DNA of 64,000 nt from Bacteroidota bacterium (GCA_016124585.1 WGNL01000018.1:62001-126000); one strand, 5' to 3'; counted from the stretch's first letter, positions 41,478 through 48,708 are shown. Numbers and translations: made by a program. Notes: generated by a model from the sequence alone, not told the origin.

Positions 41478-42041
41478 ATGAAGGAAAACAGCGAAATCGT
41501 GGATGAACGGATTCTGTCGCTGCTGCGTGAAGGTGGCAGCCATGCCGAAAGCGGCTTCCGGCTGCTGATGGAGCAGTACCAGGAGCGCCTCTACTGGCAG
41601 ATCCGCCGCATGGTCTTCGAGCATGAGGACGCTAACGATGTGCTGCAAAACTGCCTCGTCAAAGTGTTTCGGAGCAGCCATACGTTTGAGGGAAAATCCA
41701 AGTTTTACACTTGGCTGTACCGGATTGCGACGAACGAGGCCATCACGTTTTTGAACAAAAAAAAGCAAACTGCCGCAACCCCACTCGATGCTGGCGAAAG
41801 CCCACTGGCCAACCGCCTTCGGGCCGATGACCACTTCGATGGCGATGAGGCGCAAATCAAACTCTTAGCCGCTATTGAGACGTTGCCCGACAAGCAGCGG
41901 CAGGTGTTCAATCTCCGCTACTTCGATGAGATGAGCTACGCCGAAATGTCGGAATTGCTCGGTACATCGGAGGGCGCACTGAAGGCGTCTTTCCACCATG
42001 CGGTGAAGAAGATTGAGGGGTTTGTGGCGAGTTACGATTGA
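41478..42041 (+). CDS. ECF-type RNA polymerase sigma factor (operon 1)
   Basis: A 187-residue group IV sigma factor. Region 2 (about 25-95): AESGFRLLMEQYQERLYWQIRRMV, HEDANDVLQNCLVKVFRSSHTF (the DA.DVLQ motif) and FYTWLYRIATNEAITFLNKKK. Region 4 (about 130-185): IETLPDKQRQVFNLRYFDEMSYAEMSELLGTSEGALKASFHHAVKKI. The two genes behind it encode a membrane protein and a periplasmic LTPEE-type protein, a common Bacteroidota sigma/anti-sigma/sensor arrangement. The last codons (ASYD) and the bases after the stop form a four-fold direct repeat of a TTACGATTG word, so the native C-terminus may have been altered. Confidence 0.92.
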   Translation: MKENSEIVDERILSLLREGGSHAESGFRLLMEQYQERLYWQIRRMVFEHEDANDVLQNCLVKVFRSSHTFEGKSKFYTWLYRIATNEAITFLNKKKQTAATPLDAGESPLANRLRADDHFDGDEAQIKLLAAIETLPDKQRQVFNLRYFDEMSYAEMSELLGTSEGALKASFHHAVKKIEGFVASYD

Positions 42042-42080
42042 ACGAGTTACGATTGAATGATTTACGAATTACGATTGGGG
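42029..42080. repeat. One-armed stutter repeat (TTACGATTG class)
   Basis: GAGTTACGATTGAAC, GAGTTACGATTGAAT, GATTTACGAA and TTACGATTGG follow each other directly. The first copy is the coding end of the sigma factor gene. The same word makes up the element at 51117, 9 kb away. No inverted arm is seen here. Confidence 0.75.
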
Positions 42081-42107
42081 GCACTGCCCTGCATCAAATT
42101 GTCAGTT

Positions 42108-42665
42108 ATGAAAGATGAAATAAGGGATGAACTCGAAAATTCGCCTTTCCTCAGGAAAATGAAGGAGCGGCAAACTGAGGGTTTTCAGGTGCCGAATAAT
42201 TACTTCCGGCACTTGCCCAATGAGGTCATGCACAAGGTGAAGGAACCGCTGCCTGCACCGACTCCGCAGCTAAGTTGGCAAGAGCGCATTGGGCAGTTTT
42301 TCCAAGGGCTTTTGCAGCCAGGGTTTGCGCTGGCATTGGCTTCCGTGGTGGTTTTGGTGGTGGCAGGAGTGATATTTTTTAAGGATAAAAATACGACGAT
42401 TGCCCAGCCAGCAGTGGCCGAGGTGAAACTGGAAGACATCAGCGACGAAGAACTTTTTGCTTATGTTTCCGACAATATCAACGATTACAACCACGAGCAA
42501 GTACTCGAAGCCACTGGTGATAAAATCCCCGAATTGAAGCCCAAAACCAAGCAACCAAGTTTACCAAAAATCAAAGCCCCAAAGCCCGAAACAAAGGAAA
42601 TCGAAGAATATCTTGACCAGTCAATTGATGAAATTGATTTGGAAGATTTGGAGGAAATGCTCTAA
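42108..42665 (+). CDS. Single-span membrane protein, probable anti-sigma factor partner (operon 1)
   Basis: A 185-residue protein. The cytoplasmic N-terminal part is charged (KDEIRDELENSPFLRKMKE, VPNNYFRHLPNEVMHKVKE), followed by one membrane helix (about 84-104, GFALALASVVVLVVAGVIFF) and an acidic outer part (VKLEDISDEELFAYVSDNINDYNHEQVL ... YLDQSIDEIDLEDLEEML). No zinc-finger anti-sigma motif is visible. Position right after the sigma gene and topology suggest an anti-sigma or regulator role; this is inference. ATG 42108 is preferred to 42057, which lies inside the stutter repeat. Confidence 0.78.
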   Translation: MKDEIRDELENSPFLRKMKERQTEGFQVPNNYFRHLPNEVMHKVKEPLPAPTPQLSWQERIGQFFQGLLQPGFALALASVVVLVVAGVIFFKDKNTTIAQPAVAEVKLEDISDEELFAYVSDNINDYNHEQVLEATGDKIPELKPKTKQPSLPKIKAPKPETKEIEEYLDQSIDEIDLEDLEEML

Positions 42666-42717
42666 CACCTAACCAGCATCCGGCCTAGCGACACAGGCCA
42701 CAAACAAATTTAAAGCA

Positions 42718-43182
42718 ATGAAAAATCTGATTATCACAATGACTTTTTGCCTCGCTTTTGTGGCGATGGGCAAAGCCCAGCCGGGACAGCGGGCTCAGGA
42801 CAAAATCGAGGCATTCAAAATCGCTTTTTTCACCGAAAAGCTCCAACTCACCCCGGAAGAATCCAAGTCCTTTTGGCCATTGTTCAACCAGTTTGAAAAC
42901 GAGCGGGACGCCCTCAAGGACAAGTTCGACCTCGACAACCAGAAGCTCGAACTCATGTCCGACAAGGATGTGGAAGCCGCCATCATGCAGCACATGGACA
43001 TGGAGGAGCAGCTCGTGAAGCTCCGCCGGGACTACACCCGTCGCTTCATGGAAGTGCTGCCCATCCGCAAGGTGGCCATGCTCCAGCGCATAGACAACGA
43101 CTTCAAAAGGGCCTTGCTTGAAGAAATCAAAAAGCGCCGGGAAGCCCGCCAAGGCGGTGCCGTCGGTCCTCGAAGAAATTAG
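42718..43182 (+). CDS. Periplasmic LTPEE-type helical protein, ECF sigma 'sensor' family (operon 1)
   Basis: 154 residues: signal peptide to about residue 20 (MGKAQ), then an all-helical, highly charged body. The motif KIAFFTEKLQLTPEESKSFWPLFNQFENERDALKDKF is that of small Bacteroidota proteins annotated as sensor of ECF-type sigma factor, distantly like the CpxP/Spy LTxxQ proteins that detect envelope stress. The third gene of the operon, it could report periplasmic conditions to the membrane protein before it. A clear terminator at 43210-43243 ends the operon. Confidence 0.82.
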   Translation: MKNLIITMTFCLAFVAMGKAQPGQRAQDKIEAFKIAFFTEKLQLTPEESKSFWPLFNQFENERDALKDKFDLDNQKLELMSDKDVEAAIMQHMDMEEQLVKLRRDYTRRFMEVLPIRKVAMLQRIDNDFKRALLEEIKKRREARQGGAVGPRRN

Positions 43183-43209
43183 ACTTGAACACCTGAGTAT
43201 TTTACGAAA

Positions 43210-43243
43210 AGACCTGCAATTCCAAGTTGCGGGTCTTTTTTTG
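43210..43243 (+). terminator. Intrinsic terminator of ECF operon 1
   Basis: AAGACCTGCAA pairs with TTGCGGGTCTT (one G-T wobble) over a 7-base loop, followed by a run of T interrupted by one G. Confidence 0.88.
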
Positions 43244-43253
43244 TTTCAAAATG

Positions 43254-43261
43254 TACCTTTG
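43254..43261 (+). promoter_or_regulatory. Promoter -7 element for the epimerase gene at 43361
   Basis: TACCTTTG is a perfect -7 match directly behind the terminator of the previous operon. A transcript starting here would carry the whole stutter palindrome 43268-43359 as its 5' leader. Confidence 0.65.
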
Positions 43262-43267
43262 CCCCTT

Positions 43268-43359
43268 TCAAGGATTGATGGATTGAATTGTTGAAGGATT
43301 GAATCTGATGCAGTGGGGTTCCTTCAATCATTCAATCCATCAATCCTTCAATCCTTCTT
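43268..43359. repeat. Two-armed stutter palindrome (GGATTGAAG class) in the leader of the epimerase gene
   Basis: The left arm has CAAGGATTGATGGATTGAA and TTGAAGGATTGAATC; the right arm has TTCAATCATTCAATCCATCAATCC and TTCAATCC. Same word as the element at 25061. It ends at the base pair before the ATG and, if read through, gives the N-terminal phantom residues LQSFNPSILQSF. Confidence 0.88.
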
Positions 43360-43360
43360 C

Positions 43361-44356
43361 ATGAAAATACTCGTCACTGGCGCCGACGGTTTTGTCGGCA
43401 GCAACCTTGTCCGGGAACTTTTGCAGCGCAACCACGAAGTCACCGCCCTCGTGCAGCGGGGCGTTGACCCTGTGACCTTGAAGGGACTTCCGATAAAATT
43501 CTGCGATGGCGACCTGCTCGACCCAGCCAGCCTGCGGGCTGCGATGGAGGGTTGCGATGCGCTCGTGCATTCTGCTGCCCACCTCGGCGTCTGGCCGTAC
43601 CACTCCGAAATCCAGCGTAAAGTGAACGTGGACGGCACCCGAAACGTGATGGAACTGGCCTTGGAACTCGGCCTGAAACGCATCGTCTTCGTCGGTACAG
43701 CCAACAGCTACGGGTACGGCAACCGTCAAAGCCCCGGCGACGAGACCCGCCCTTACAATTCCGCCCACTACGGCCTCGGCTACATGGACACCAAGCGGGA
43801 AGCACAAGATTTGGTGCTGAAAATGGTGAAGGAACAGGGCCTGCCCGCCGTCGTGGTGAACCCGACGTTCATGTTCGGCCCCTTCGCCCTGAAGACGGGC
43901 GCCACGCTGATGATTGACAATATATTGCATGGAAAACTGATTGGCTACACGCCCGGCGGTCGCAATTACGTGGCCGTGAAGGATGTCTGCGTCGGTATCG
44001 CCAATGCACTTGAACGGGGCCGCATCGGGGAGTGCTACCTGCTCGCCAACCAGAACATGAACTACCAGGAAATCTTCAACCTCATCGCCGAGGTGCTGGG
44101 CGTGAAGCCACCGAAAATGGCCGTGCCCGGCTTCGTGGTGCTGGCCTTCGGGCACATTGCGACAGCGATGGCGAAGCTGAAAGGAACCGCCCCGAAAATC
44201 AGCTACCGCATGTGCCGCATTTCAATTGATGAAAATTTTTACTCACCTGCCAAAGCGAGAAGGGAACTTGACCTGCCGCAAACGCCTATTAAAGTGGCAA
44301 TTCAGGAGACGTACGATTGGCTGAAAGAGAATGGGAAATTGGCACCCAAGGATTGA
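43361..44356 (+). CDS. NAD-dependent epimerase/dehydratase, dihydroflavonol-reductase/HpnA-like
   Basis: A 331-residue extended SDR. The N-terminal loop is VTGADGFVGSNLV; CDALVHSAAHLGVW and VNVDGTRNVMELALELG are typical of the DFR/HpnA-like group; the catalytic set is FVGTANSYGYG (Ser/Thr), and YxxxK within YMDTKREAQ. NPTFMFGPFALKTGATLMIDNILHGKLIGYTPGG and YVAVKDVCVGIANALERGRIGECYLLANQNM follow the family closely. The substrate is unknown; HpnA-like members occur in hopanoid and other lipid pathways. The ATG at 43361 follows the stutter palindrome at once; the upstream in-frame start (43313) is repeat-derived and rejected. Confidence 0.88.
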   Translation: MKILVTGADGFVGSNLVRELLQRNHEVTALVQRGVDPVTLKGLPIKFCDGDLLDPASLRAAMEGCDALVHSAAHLGVWPYHSEIQRKVNVDGTRNVMELALELGLKRIVFVGTANSYGYGNRQSPGDETRPYNSAHYGLGYMDTKREAQDLVLKMVKEQGLPAVVVNPTFMFGPFALKTGATLMIDNILHGKLIGYTPGGRNYVAVKDVCVGIANALERGRIGECYLLANQNMNYQEIFNLIAEVLGVKPPKMAVPGFVVLAFGHIATAMAKLKGTAPKISYRMCRISIDENFYSPAKARRELDLPQTPIKVAIQETYDWLKENGKLAPKD

Positions 44357-44437
44357 AAAGCCCGAAGGGATTTTTAAGCCTAGCCTCCATGTACTTAGGG
44401 CTTAAAAATCCTTCGTTCCTCAGGCTTTTCAATCCCT
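44354..44437. terminator. Long palindrome between convergent genes (bidirectional terminator)
   Basis: GGATTGAAAAGCCCGAAGGGATTTTTAAGCC matches its inverse copy (GGCTTAAAAATCC ... AGGCTTTTCAATCC) with a small bulge around a 17-base loop. It overlaps the stop codon of the epimerase gene. Its outer words start with GGATTGAA, like two of the stutter elements, but the words are not repeated within an arm. Confidence 0.75.
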
Positions 44438-45179
44438 AGTGTCGCTGGCGCAACGACTCGTACAGCATAATCCCCGCCGCCACCGACACGTTCAGTGAAT
44501 CCGTTGTGCCTTTTTGGGGAATGAGAAAACGCCCGTCCACCCGGTCGAGGAGGGAAGGGTGGATGCCCTCGTCTTCAGAGCCAAGGATGAGCGCCGTAGG
44601 TGAGGCGAGGTCGGTATCGAAAATATATTTCTCTGCTTTGAGGTCGCTGGCAAGTACTTGAATGCCAGAATTTTGCAGGTATTCCACCGCCGTTGTGAGG
44701 CTGTTTTCCCGGCAAACAGGCAGACGGGTCAGTGCCCCGGCGCTGGTCTTGATGGCGTCGGAATTGATGAGGGCACTGCCCGTTTTTGGAATCACAAGAG
44801 CATGCGCCCCGCAAACTTCCGCCGAGCGGGCAATGGCACCGAGGTTTCGCACATCCGTCACCCGGTCAAGTAGGAGGATGAGCGGCGTTTCACCTGCTTC
44901 GAAAATGCCCGGCACCACATTGTCCAATTGCGCATAGTCGAGCAGGCCGAGGTAGCCGACGATGCCTTGGTGGTTGCCCTTCACCAGCTTGTTCATGCGC
45001 TCGATGGGCACGTACTGTAGCGGCACGTCGTACTCCCGGCAGAGCGCCCGCACTTCTTTTTCAAACTCGCCCCGCACACCCTGTTGCAGGAAAATCTTCT
45101 CCAGACGGGCACCTGATTTCAGCGCATCCACGATGGGGTGACGGCCAAAAATCAGGGTATTTTTTTCTTGAAATGCCAT
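44436..45179 (-). CDS. rlmB: 23S rRNA (guanosine-2'-O)-methyltransferase RlmB-type (TrmH/SpoU)
   Basis: A 247-residue SPOUT methyltransferase. N-terminal L30e-like substrate-binding domain (IFGRHPIVDALKSGARLEKIFLQQG, NKLVKGNHQGIVGYL) and trefoil-knot catalytic domain with motif 1 LDRVTDVRNLGAIARSAEVCGAHALVIPK (Asn/Arg), motif 2 ALILGSEDEGIHPSLLDRVD and motif 3 IPQKGTTDSLNVSVAAGIMLYE. It uses SAM to methylate the 2'-OH of a guanosine, in E. coli G2251 of 23S rRNA. ATG 45179 is chosen since the upstream codons overlap oxyR and lack similarity. Confidence 0.93.
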   Translation of the reverse strand: MAFQEKNTLIFGRHPIVDALKSGARLEKIFLQQGVRGEFEKEVRALCREYDVPLQYVPIERMNKLVKGNHQGIVGYLGLLDYAQLDNVVPGIFEAGETPLILLLDRVTDVRNLGAIARSAEVCGAHALVIPKTGSALINSDAIKTSAGALTRLPVCRENSLTTAVEYLQNSGIQVLASDLKAEKYIFDTDLASPTALILGSEDEGIHPSLLDRVDGRFLIPQKGTTDSLNVSVAAGIMLYESLRQRH

Positions 45180-45222
45180 GTGGTTGGTTGTGAAATTGGG
45201 GTGCAAGGTAGGGAAAAGTTGG

Positions 45223-46146
45223 TCACCCAATCCCCATCCGAACCCCCTGTCCCATTTCCAGCAGTTTCTTCGGTAAATTGGCGACCACTTCTTGCCGCAG
45301 CGCTTCGATGAGGCGGCGCTTCACGGCGTCACGGTGGGTCACGAGGCTCACCTCCCGCACGGGCACGGGGTCGACGAAGGGTCGCAGGCGCTTGCGCTGC
45401 TCCCGGGTGAGGGTGAAGGTGGCGAGTTCCGGCACGATGGTCACACCGCTCTGGTGGTCCACCATTTTTATCAGCGTGTCAATGCTGCCTGCCTCGAATT
45501 CCAGTTGGGCGTTCGATTGTTTGCGCAGCTCGCAGAGGTTCAGGATTTGGGAGCGGAGGCAGTGGCCTTCTTCCAGCAGCCAGAGTTCTTCGGGGTTCAG
45601 GTCTTCGGGCAGCAGGTAGTTTTTTTCGTACTCGTCGTGGGCATACACATAAAATGGCTCGTAAAACAGCGGCGTTTCCTTCAGGTTCGCCTGCGGCAAT
45701 GGCGTGGCGAGCAGCCCAGCATCGAGTTGTCCCTTTTTCAACCGCTCCACGAGGGCGCTGGTCGTGTGCTCATAAATCTTGAGATGAACATCGGGGTATT
45801 TTTCCAAAAATGGTTTCAGGAAAAGCGGTAACAGGTAAGGTGCCAGCGTCGGGATGATGCCGATGTGGAGGTCGCCGGAGAGGGTCTCCCGCTGTTGGCG
45901 GGTCACCTCGTGCAGTTTAGCCACCTCATGCAGCACGGCTTGGGCTTGCGCCAAAATGGCTCGCCCACCATCCGTCGGAATGATGGGCTGCTTGCTCCGG
46001 TCGAAGATTTTTAGGCCAAGTTCTTCTTCCAGTTTTTGCACCATCATGCTGAGGGCAGGCTGTGAAATAAAGCAGGCTTCGGCGGCCTTGCTGAAACTGC
46101 CGTTTGCTTCCACGGCGAGTATATATTCAAGTTGCTGTAGGTTCAT
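45223..46146 (-). CDS. oxyR: OxyR-type LysR transcriptional regulator with redox cysteines
   Basis: A 307-residue LysR regulator. N-terminal winged helix-turn-helix: LEYILAVEANGSFSKAAEACFISQPALSMMVQKLEEELGLKIFDR. The effector domain contains EGHCLRSQILNLC, matching the E. coli OxyR disulfide switch (HCLRDQAMGFC, Cys199/Cys208), so peroxide sensing by disulfide formation is well supported. It would activate antioxidant genes. It is divergent from mutY, with the start of one 122 bp from the other. An AT-rich palindrome GATAATTATT near 46152 in that gap may be an autoregulatory site, but this is only a guess. Confidence 0.93.
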   Translation of the reverse strand: MNLQQLEYILAVEANGSFSKAAEACFISQPALSMMVQKLEEELGLKIFDRSKQPIIPTDGGRAILAQAQAVLHEVAKLHEVTRQQRETLSGDLHIGIIPTLAPYLLPLFLKPFLEKYPDVHLKIYEHTTSALVERLKKGQLDAGLLATPLPQANLKETPLFYEPFYVYAHDEYEKNYLLPEDLNPEELWLLEEGHCLRSQILNLCELRKQSNAQLEFEAGSIDTLIKMVDHQSGVTIVPELATFTLTREQRKRLRPFVDPVPVREVSLVTHRDAVKRRLIEALRQEVVANLPKKLLEMGQGVRMGIG

Positions 46147-46240
46147 AACCGATAATTATTGCAAAATAAACAAGAATCAGTTTCGCTTATTAAAAAAGGG
46201 TGACCACAGCCCTGTTTTATCCCATAAAATGAAAATCCCG

Positions 46241-46248
46241 TAATCTTG
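46241..46248 (+). promoter_or_regulatory. Putative -7 element for mutY
   Basis: TAATCTTG, one base shifted from the TAnnTTTG consensus, lies 21 bases before the mutY start at 46269. Confidence 0.4.
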
Positions 46249-46268
46249 CCTTTCAAAACTACCGCCAC

Positions 46269-47406
46269 ATGGCCGCTACTGACCGCCAAGTTTTTTTCAC
46301 CAAAAACCTCCTCGCCTGGCATGCAGGCCACCACCGTCCCATGCCGTGGAAAGGCGAGCGGAACCCTTACCTCATCTGGCTCTCCGAAATCATTTTGCAG
46401 CAGACGAGGGTGGAGCAGGGTCTGCCCTACTTCGAGCGGTTCAAGGCCACCTACCCGACCGTCACTGATCTCGCCAATGCCCCAGAGGACGAGGTGATGA
46501 AACTTTGGGAGGGCCTCGGCTACTACTCCCGTGCCCGCAATCTTCATGCTGCCGCCAAACATATTGCCCATGATTTAAACGGCTCGTTTCCAGCTACTTA
46601 CGAAGGCATCCGCTCTCTGAAAGGCGTGGGCGACTACACGGCAGCAGCCATTGCTTCCTTTGCCTACGACCTGCCCCACGCTGTGGTGGATGGCAATGTT
46701 TACCGGGTGCTGTCCCGCTATTTTGGCATCGAAACGCCGATTGATTCGACAGCGGGGAAGAAGGAGTTTGCGGCGCTGGCGCAGGGGTTGATGGAAATTA
46801 GGAAATTGGGAAATTGGTGGGGAAGAAATTTCTCAATTTCCCAATTTCAAACCAAGCGCCTTCAACCAGGCCATAATGGACTTCGGCGCCACGCACTGTA
46901 CCCCGGCTGCGCCGAAATGTGGAACCTGTCCGATGCAGCCACATTGCGTAGCTTTTTTGGAAGGAAAAACGGCGGTGTTGCCTGTGAAAACGAAGAAGCT
47001 GGAGCGGCGGCATCGGTTTTTCAATTACCTGATTTTCAATCGGGTGGGCGAGGTTTTCATTAAGAAGCGAACAGGCAAAGACATCTGGCAAAATCTCTAC
47101 GATTTTCCGCTGATTGAAACGGAGGCGCTTCAGGACGACCGTCAGTTTTTAACGAAAAACAAAACCTGTCAGGCATGGCTCGGTGAATCAGATTGGCGAT
47201 TGCTGCGGGTATCTCCACCGCAGCGGCAGGAACTGACGCATCAGCGCATCATTGCCACCTTCTGGGAAATGGAGGTCGGGGCCGATTTTTTACCAAAAGA
47301 AGCCGACTGGGTAGCAGTTGAGCGAGGAAATTTGTCAAACTTTGCCTTCCCTAAAATTGTTGATTTGTACTTAAAACAAAAGTTTTTACCTTTAGAACTG
47401 TTTTAG
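46269..47406 (+). pseudogene. mutY: A/G-specific adenine glycosylase, interrupted by a 46-bp palindromic insertion
   Basis: MutY removes adenine opposite 8-oxoguanine. The first frame (46269-46805) encodes a normal N-terminal glycosylase part: WHAGHHRPMPWKGERNPYLIWLSEIILQQTRVEQG (catalytic Glu), helix-hairpin-helix LKGVGDYTAAAIASFAY with the catalytic Asp in AVVDGNVYRVLSRYFG. After GLMEIRK the frame runs into foreign sequence and stops at 47063. From 46852 another frame resumes exactly where expected (PSAFNQAIMDFGATHCTPAAPKCGTCPMQPHC, the four iron-sulfur cysteines) and continues with the NUDIX-like C-terminal domain to 47406. Bases 46806-46851 (46 bp, 3n+1) are the insertion; leaving them out joins GLMEIRK to PSAFNQ at normal family spacing. 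As it stands the protein loses the cluster and recognition domain. Confidence 0.88.
46794..46851. repeat. Two-armed stutter palindrome (GAAATTRG class) inside mutY
   Basis: GAAATTAG, GAAATTGG, GAAATTGG form the left arm and the inverse words form the right arm. Bases 46802-46815 and 46835-46848 pair perfectly (14 bp) around a 19-base loop. The first GAAATTAG is native mutY codons; the 46 bp after AGGAAA are extra. AAA stands at both edges of the insertion (46803-46805 and 46849-46851). Confidence 0.85.
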
Positions 47407-47473
47407 AACAAACATACACTCCCCGGCGCTAGACGGAAAGTATGAGAAAATTTAACCTAAACAACTACTTGTT

Positions 47474-47929
47474 ATGTTGAACCGAGTCACACTCATTGGA
47501 CGTCTTGGCAAAGACCCCGAAGTTCGGCGGTTGGAGTCGGGTGCCGCTGTTGCCAAATTCTCTTTGGCCACCTCTGAAAGCTACAAAGACAAAGACGGCA
47601 ACAAAGTTGAAACGACGGAATGGCACAACATTATCGTTTGGCGTTCCCAAGCTGAGATTGCCGAAAAATTCCTAAAAAAAGGAATGCTCATTTACGTAGA
47701 AGGAAAACTGACTTACCGTGAGTACACCGACAAAGACAACGTGAAGAAGTATTTTACAGAGATCGTAGCGAGTAATTTTCAGATGCTAGAGCGCAAAGAA
47801 GGTGGTGGTGGAGGTTACTTCCCAACCGACGAGCCTGGAGGAGCACCCGCCACACAGCACCGTAACAATGAGCCAGCCAGTGTCATGGAAGATGTGGGTG
47901 AACCGCCGACCGATGACCTGCCTTTCTGA
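47474..47929 (+). CDS. ssb: Single-stranded DNA-binding protein
   Basis: A 151-residue SSB: OB-fold (1-110) beginning LNRVTLIGRLGKDPEVRRLESGAAVAKFSLATSE, with WHNIIVWRSQAEIAEKFLKKGMLIYVEGKL and TEIVASNFQMLERK. A flexible Gly/Pro/Asn linker and an acidic tail ending DDLPF, the partner-docking tip, follow. It acts in replication, repair and recombination. It lies directly behind mutY, the conserved Bacteroidota order (mutY-ssb-gldE-gldD), and is followed by a clear terminator. Confidence 0.96.
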   Translation: MLNRVTLIGRLGKDPEVRRLESGAAVAKFSLATSESYKDKDGNKVETTEWHNIIVWRSQAEIAEKFLKKGMLIYVEGKLTYREYTDKDNVKKYFTEIVASNFQMLERKEGGGGGYFPTDEPGGAPATQHRNNEPASVMEDVGEPPTDDLPF

Positions 47930-47944
47930 GTTCGACAGCGGACA

Positions 47945-47985
47945 GTTAGCAACTCCTTAATTGCTAATTATTGCTAAAACTAATA
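47945..47985. repeat. Small TTGCTAA inverted/direct repeat after ssb
   Basis: TTAGCAA, TTGCTAATTA, TTGCTAA: one inverted and two direct copies of a 7-bp word. A short example of the same general pattern, just before the ssb terminator. Confidence 0.4.
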
Positions 47986-47990
47986 CCACA

Positions 47991-48024
47991 ACGAGCCGTT
48001 TTTCATTTCTGAAAACGGCTCGTT
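47991..48024 (+). terminator. Intrinsic terminator after ssb
   Basis: ACGAGCCGTTTT pairs perfectly with AAAACGGCTCGT (12 bp) around a 9-base loop, followed by TTTTGTTT. Confidence 0.88.
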
Positions 48025-48045
48025 TTGTTTCACAATCTTTTGAAA

Positions 48046-48639
48046 ATGAGATTCTTAGCCTTTATTTTCATGGCATTATTCTTGGCTTCTTGCGAGGACC
48101 CGATACTCACCCCGAAGCCCCGTGCCTATCCAAAAGTGGTGTACCCGGAGAAAGCATATCAACCATTCACGGAGGGTTACTGCGGCTTCACATTCGAATA
48201 CCCGAAGTACGCCGTGATTCAGCAGGACACGACATTTTTCGATGAAAAACCGGACGACCCATGCTGGTTCAATGTGGTAGTAAAGGATTTTGACTGCCGC
48301 TTGCACTGTAGCTACTCGCCCATTACGAAGGTAAAAACGGCTGACCGACTGAAAACGGACGCTTTCAAGATGACCGATTGGCACAACAAAAAAGCGACCT
48401 ATATTCAGGAAACGCCGTTGTTCAATGCTGCCCACAACGTGAAGGGAATCCTGTTCAACGTGGAAGGCCCAGTGGCCTCGCAGCTCCAGTTCTTCCTGAC
48501 GGATACGGCGGAGCAGAAGCATTTTTTCCGGGCAGCGCTTTATTTTTACACCGAACCCAATGTGGACAGTCTTGCTCCGGTGTATGATTTCATGCGGAAA
48601 GATGTGGAGCGGATGATTGAGACTTTTCAGTGGAAATGA
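48046..48639 (+). CDS. gldD: Gliding motility lipoprotein GldD
   Basis: A 197-residue outer-envelope lipoprotein. Lipobox FLASC (Cys about residue 16) then PKPRAYPKVVYPEKAYQPFTEGYCGFTFEYPKYAVI, DDPCWFNVVVKDFDCRLHCSYSPI, and FNVEGPVASQLQFFLTDTAEQKHFFRAALYFYTEPNVDSLAPVYDFMRKDVERMIETFQW. The GPVAS.QFFLTD and HFxRxALYF motifs are typical GldD. In Flavobacterium GldD is required for gliding and T9SS function, and gldE lies just before it after ssb; here gldE is absent from that place. ATG 48046 gives the correct lipoprotein signal. Confidence 0.93.
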   Translation: MRFLAFIFMALFLASCEDPILTPKPRAYPKVVYPEKAYQPFTEGYCGFTFEYPKYAVIQQDTTFFDEKPDDPCWFNVVVKDFDCRLHCSYSPITKVKTADRLKTDAFKMTDWHNKKATYIQETPLFNAAHNVKGILFNVEGPVASQLQFFLTDTAEQKHFFRAALYFYTEPNVDSLAPVYDFMRKDVERMIETFQWK

Positions 48640-48708
48640 ATTTGGTTTCAGGTTTTAGGGCGAGTCATGCTGAGGCTTGAAACCTGAAACCTGAAACCTC
48701 AAAACCTA
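48640..48708. repeat. Two-armed stutter palindrome (GGTTTCAGGTTTTGG class) between gldD and the GH57 gene
   Basis: The left arm is TTTGGTTTCAGGTTTTAGGG; the right arm has TTGAAACC, TGAAACC, TGAAACC, TCAAAACC. It begins at the gldD stop and ends a few bases before the next start codon (48712). Same word group as 20464 and 31300. Confidence 0.85.

Noticed and set aside
43340-44155. 271-codon His-rich open frame on the minus strand
   Set aside because: Antisense to the epimerase gene, which has complete SDR motifs.
44354-44437. Counting the palindrome after the epimerase gene as a full stutter element
   Set aside because: It shares the GGATTGAA start and is a long palindrome, but no word is repeated within an arm, so it is listed as a terminator only.
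46876-47406. A separate gene starting at ATG 46876
   Set aside because: It lacks the glycosylase domain and begins in the middle of the MutY iron-sulfur region (MDFGATHC); it is the second half of the broken mutY.
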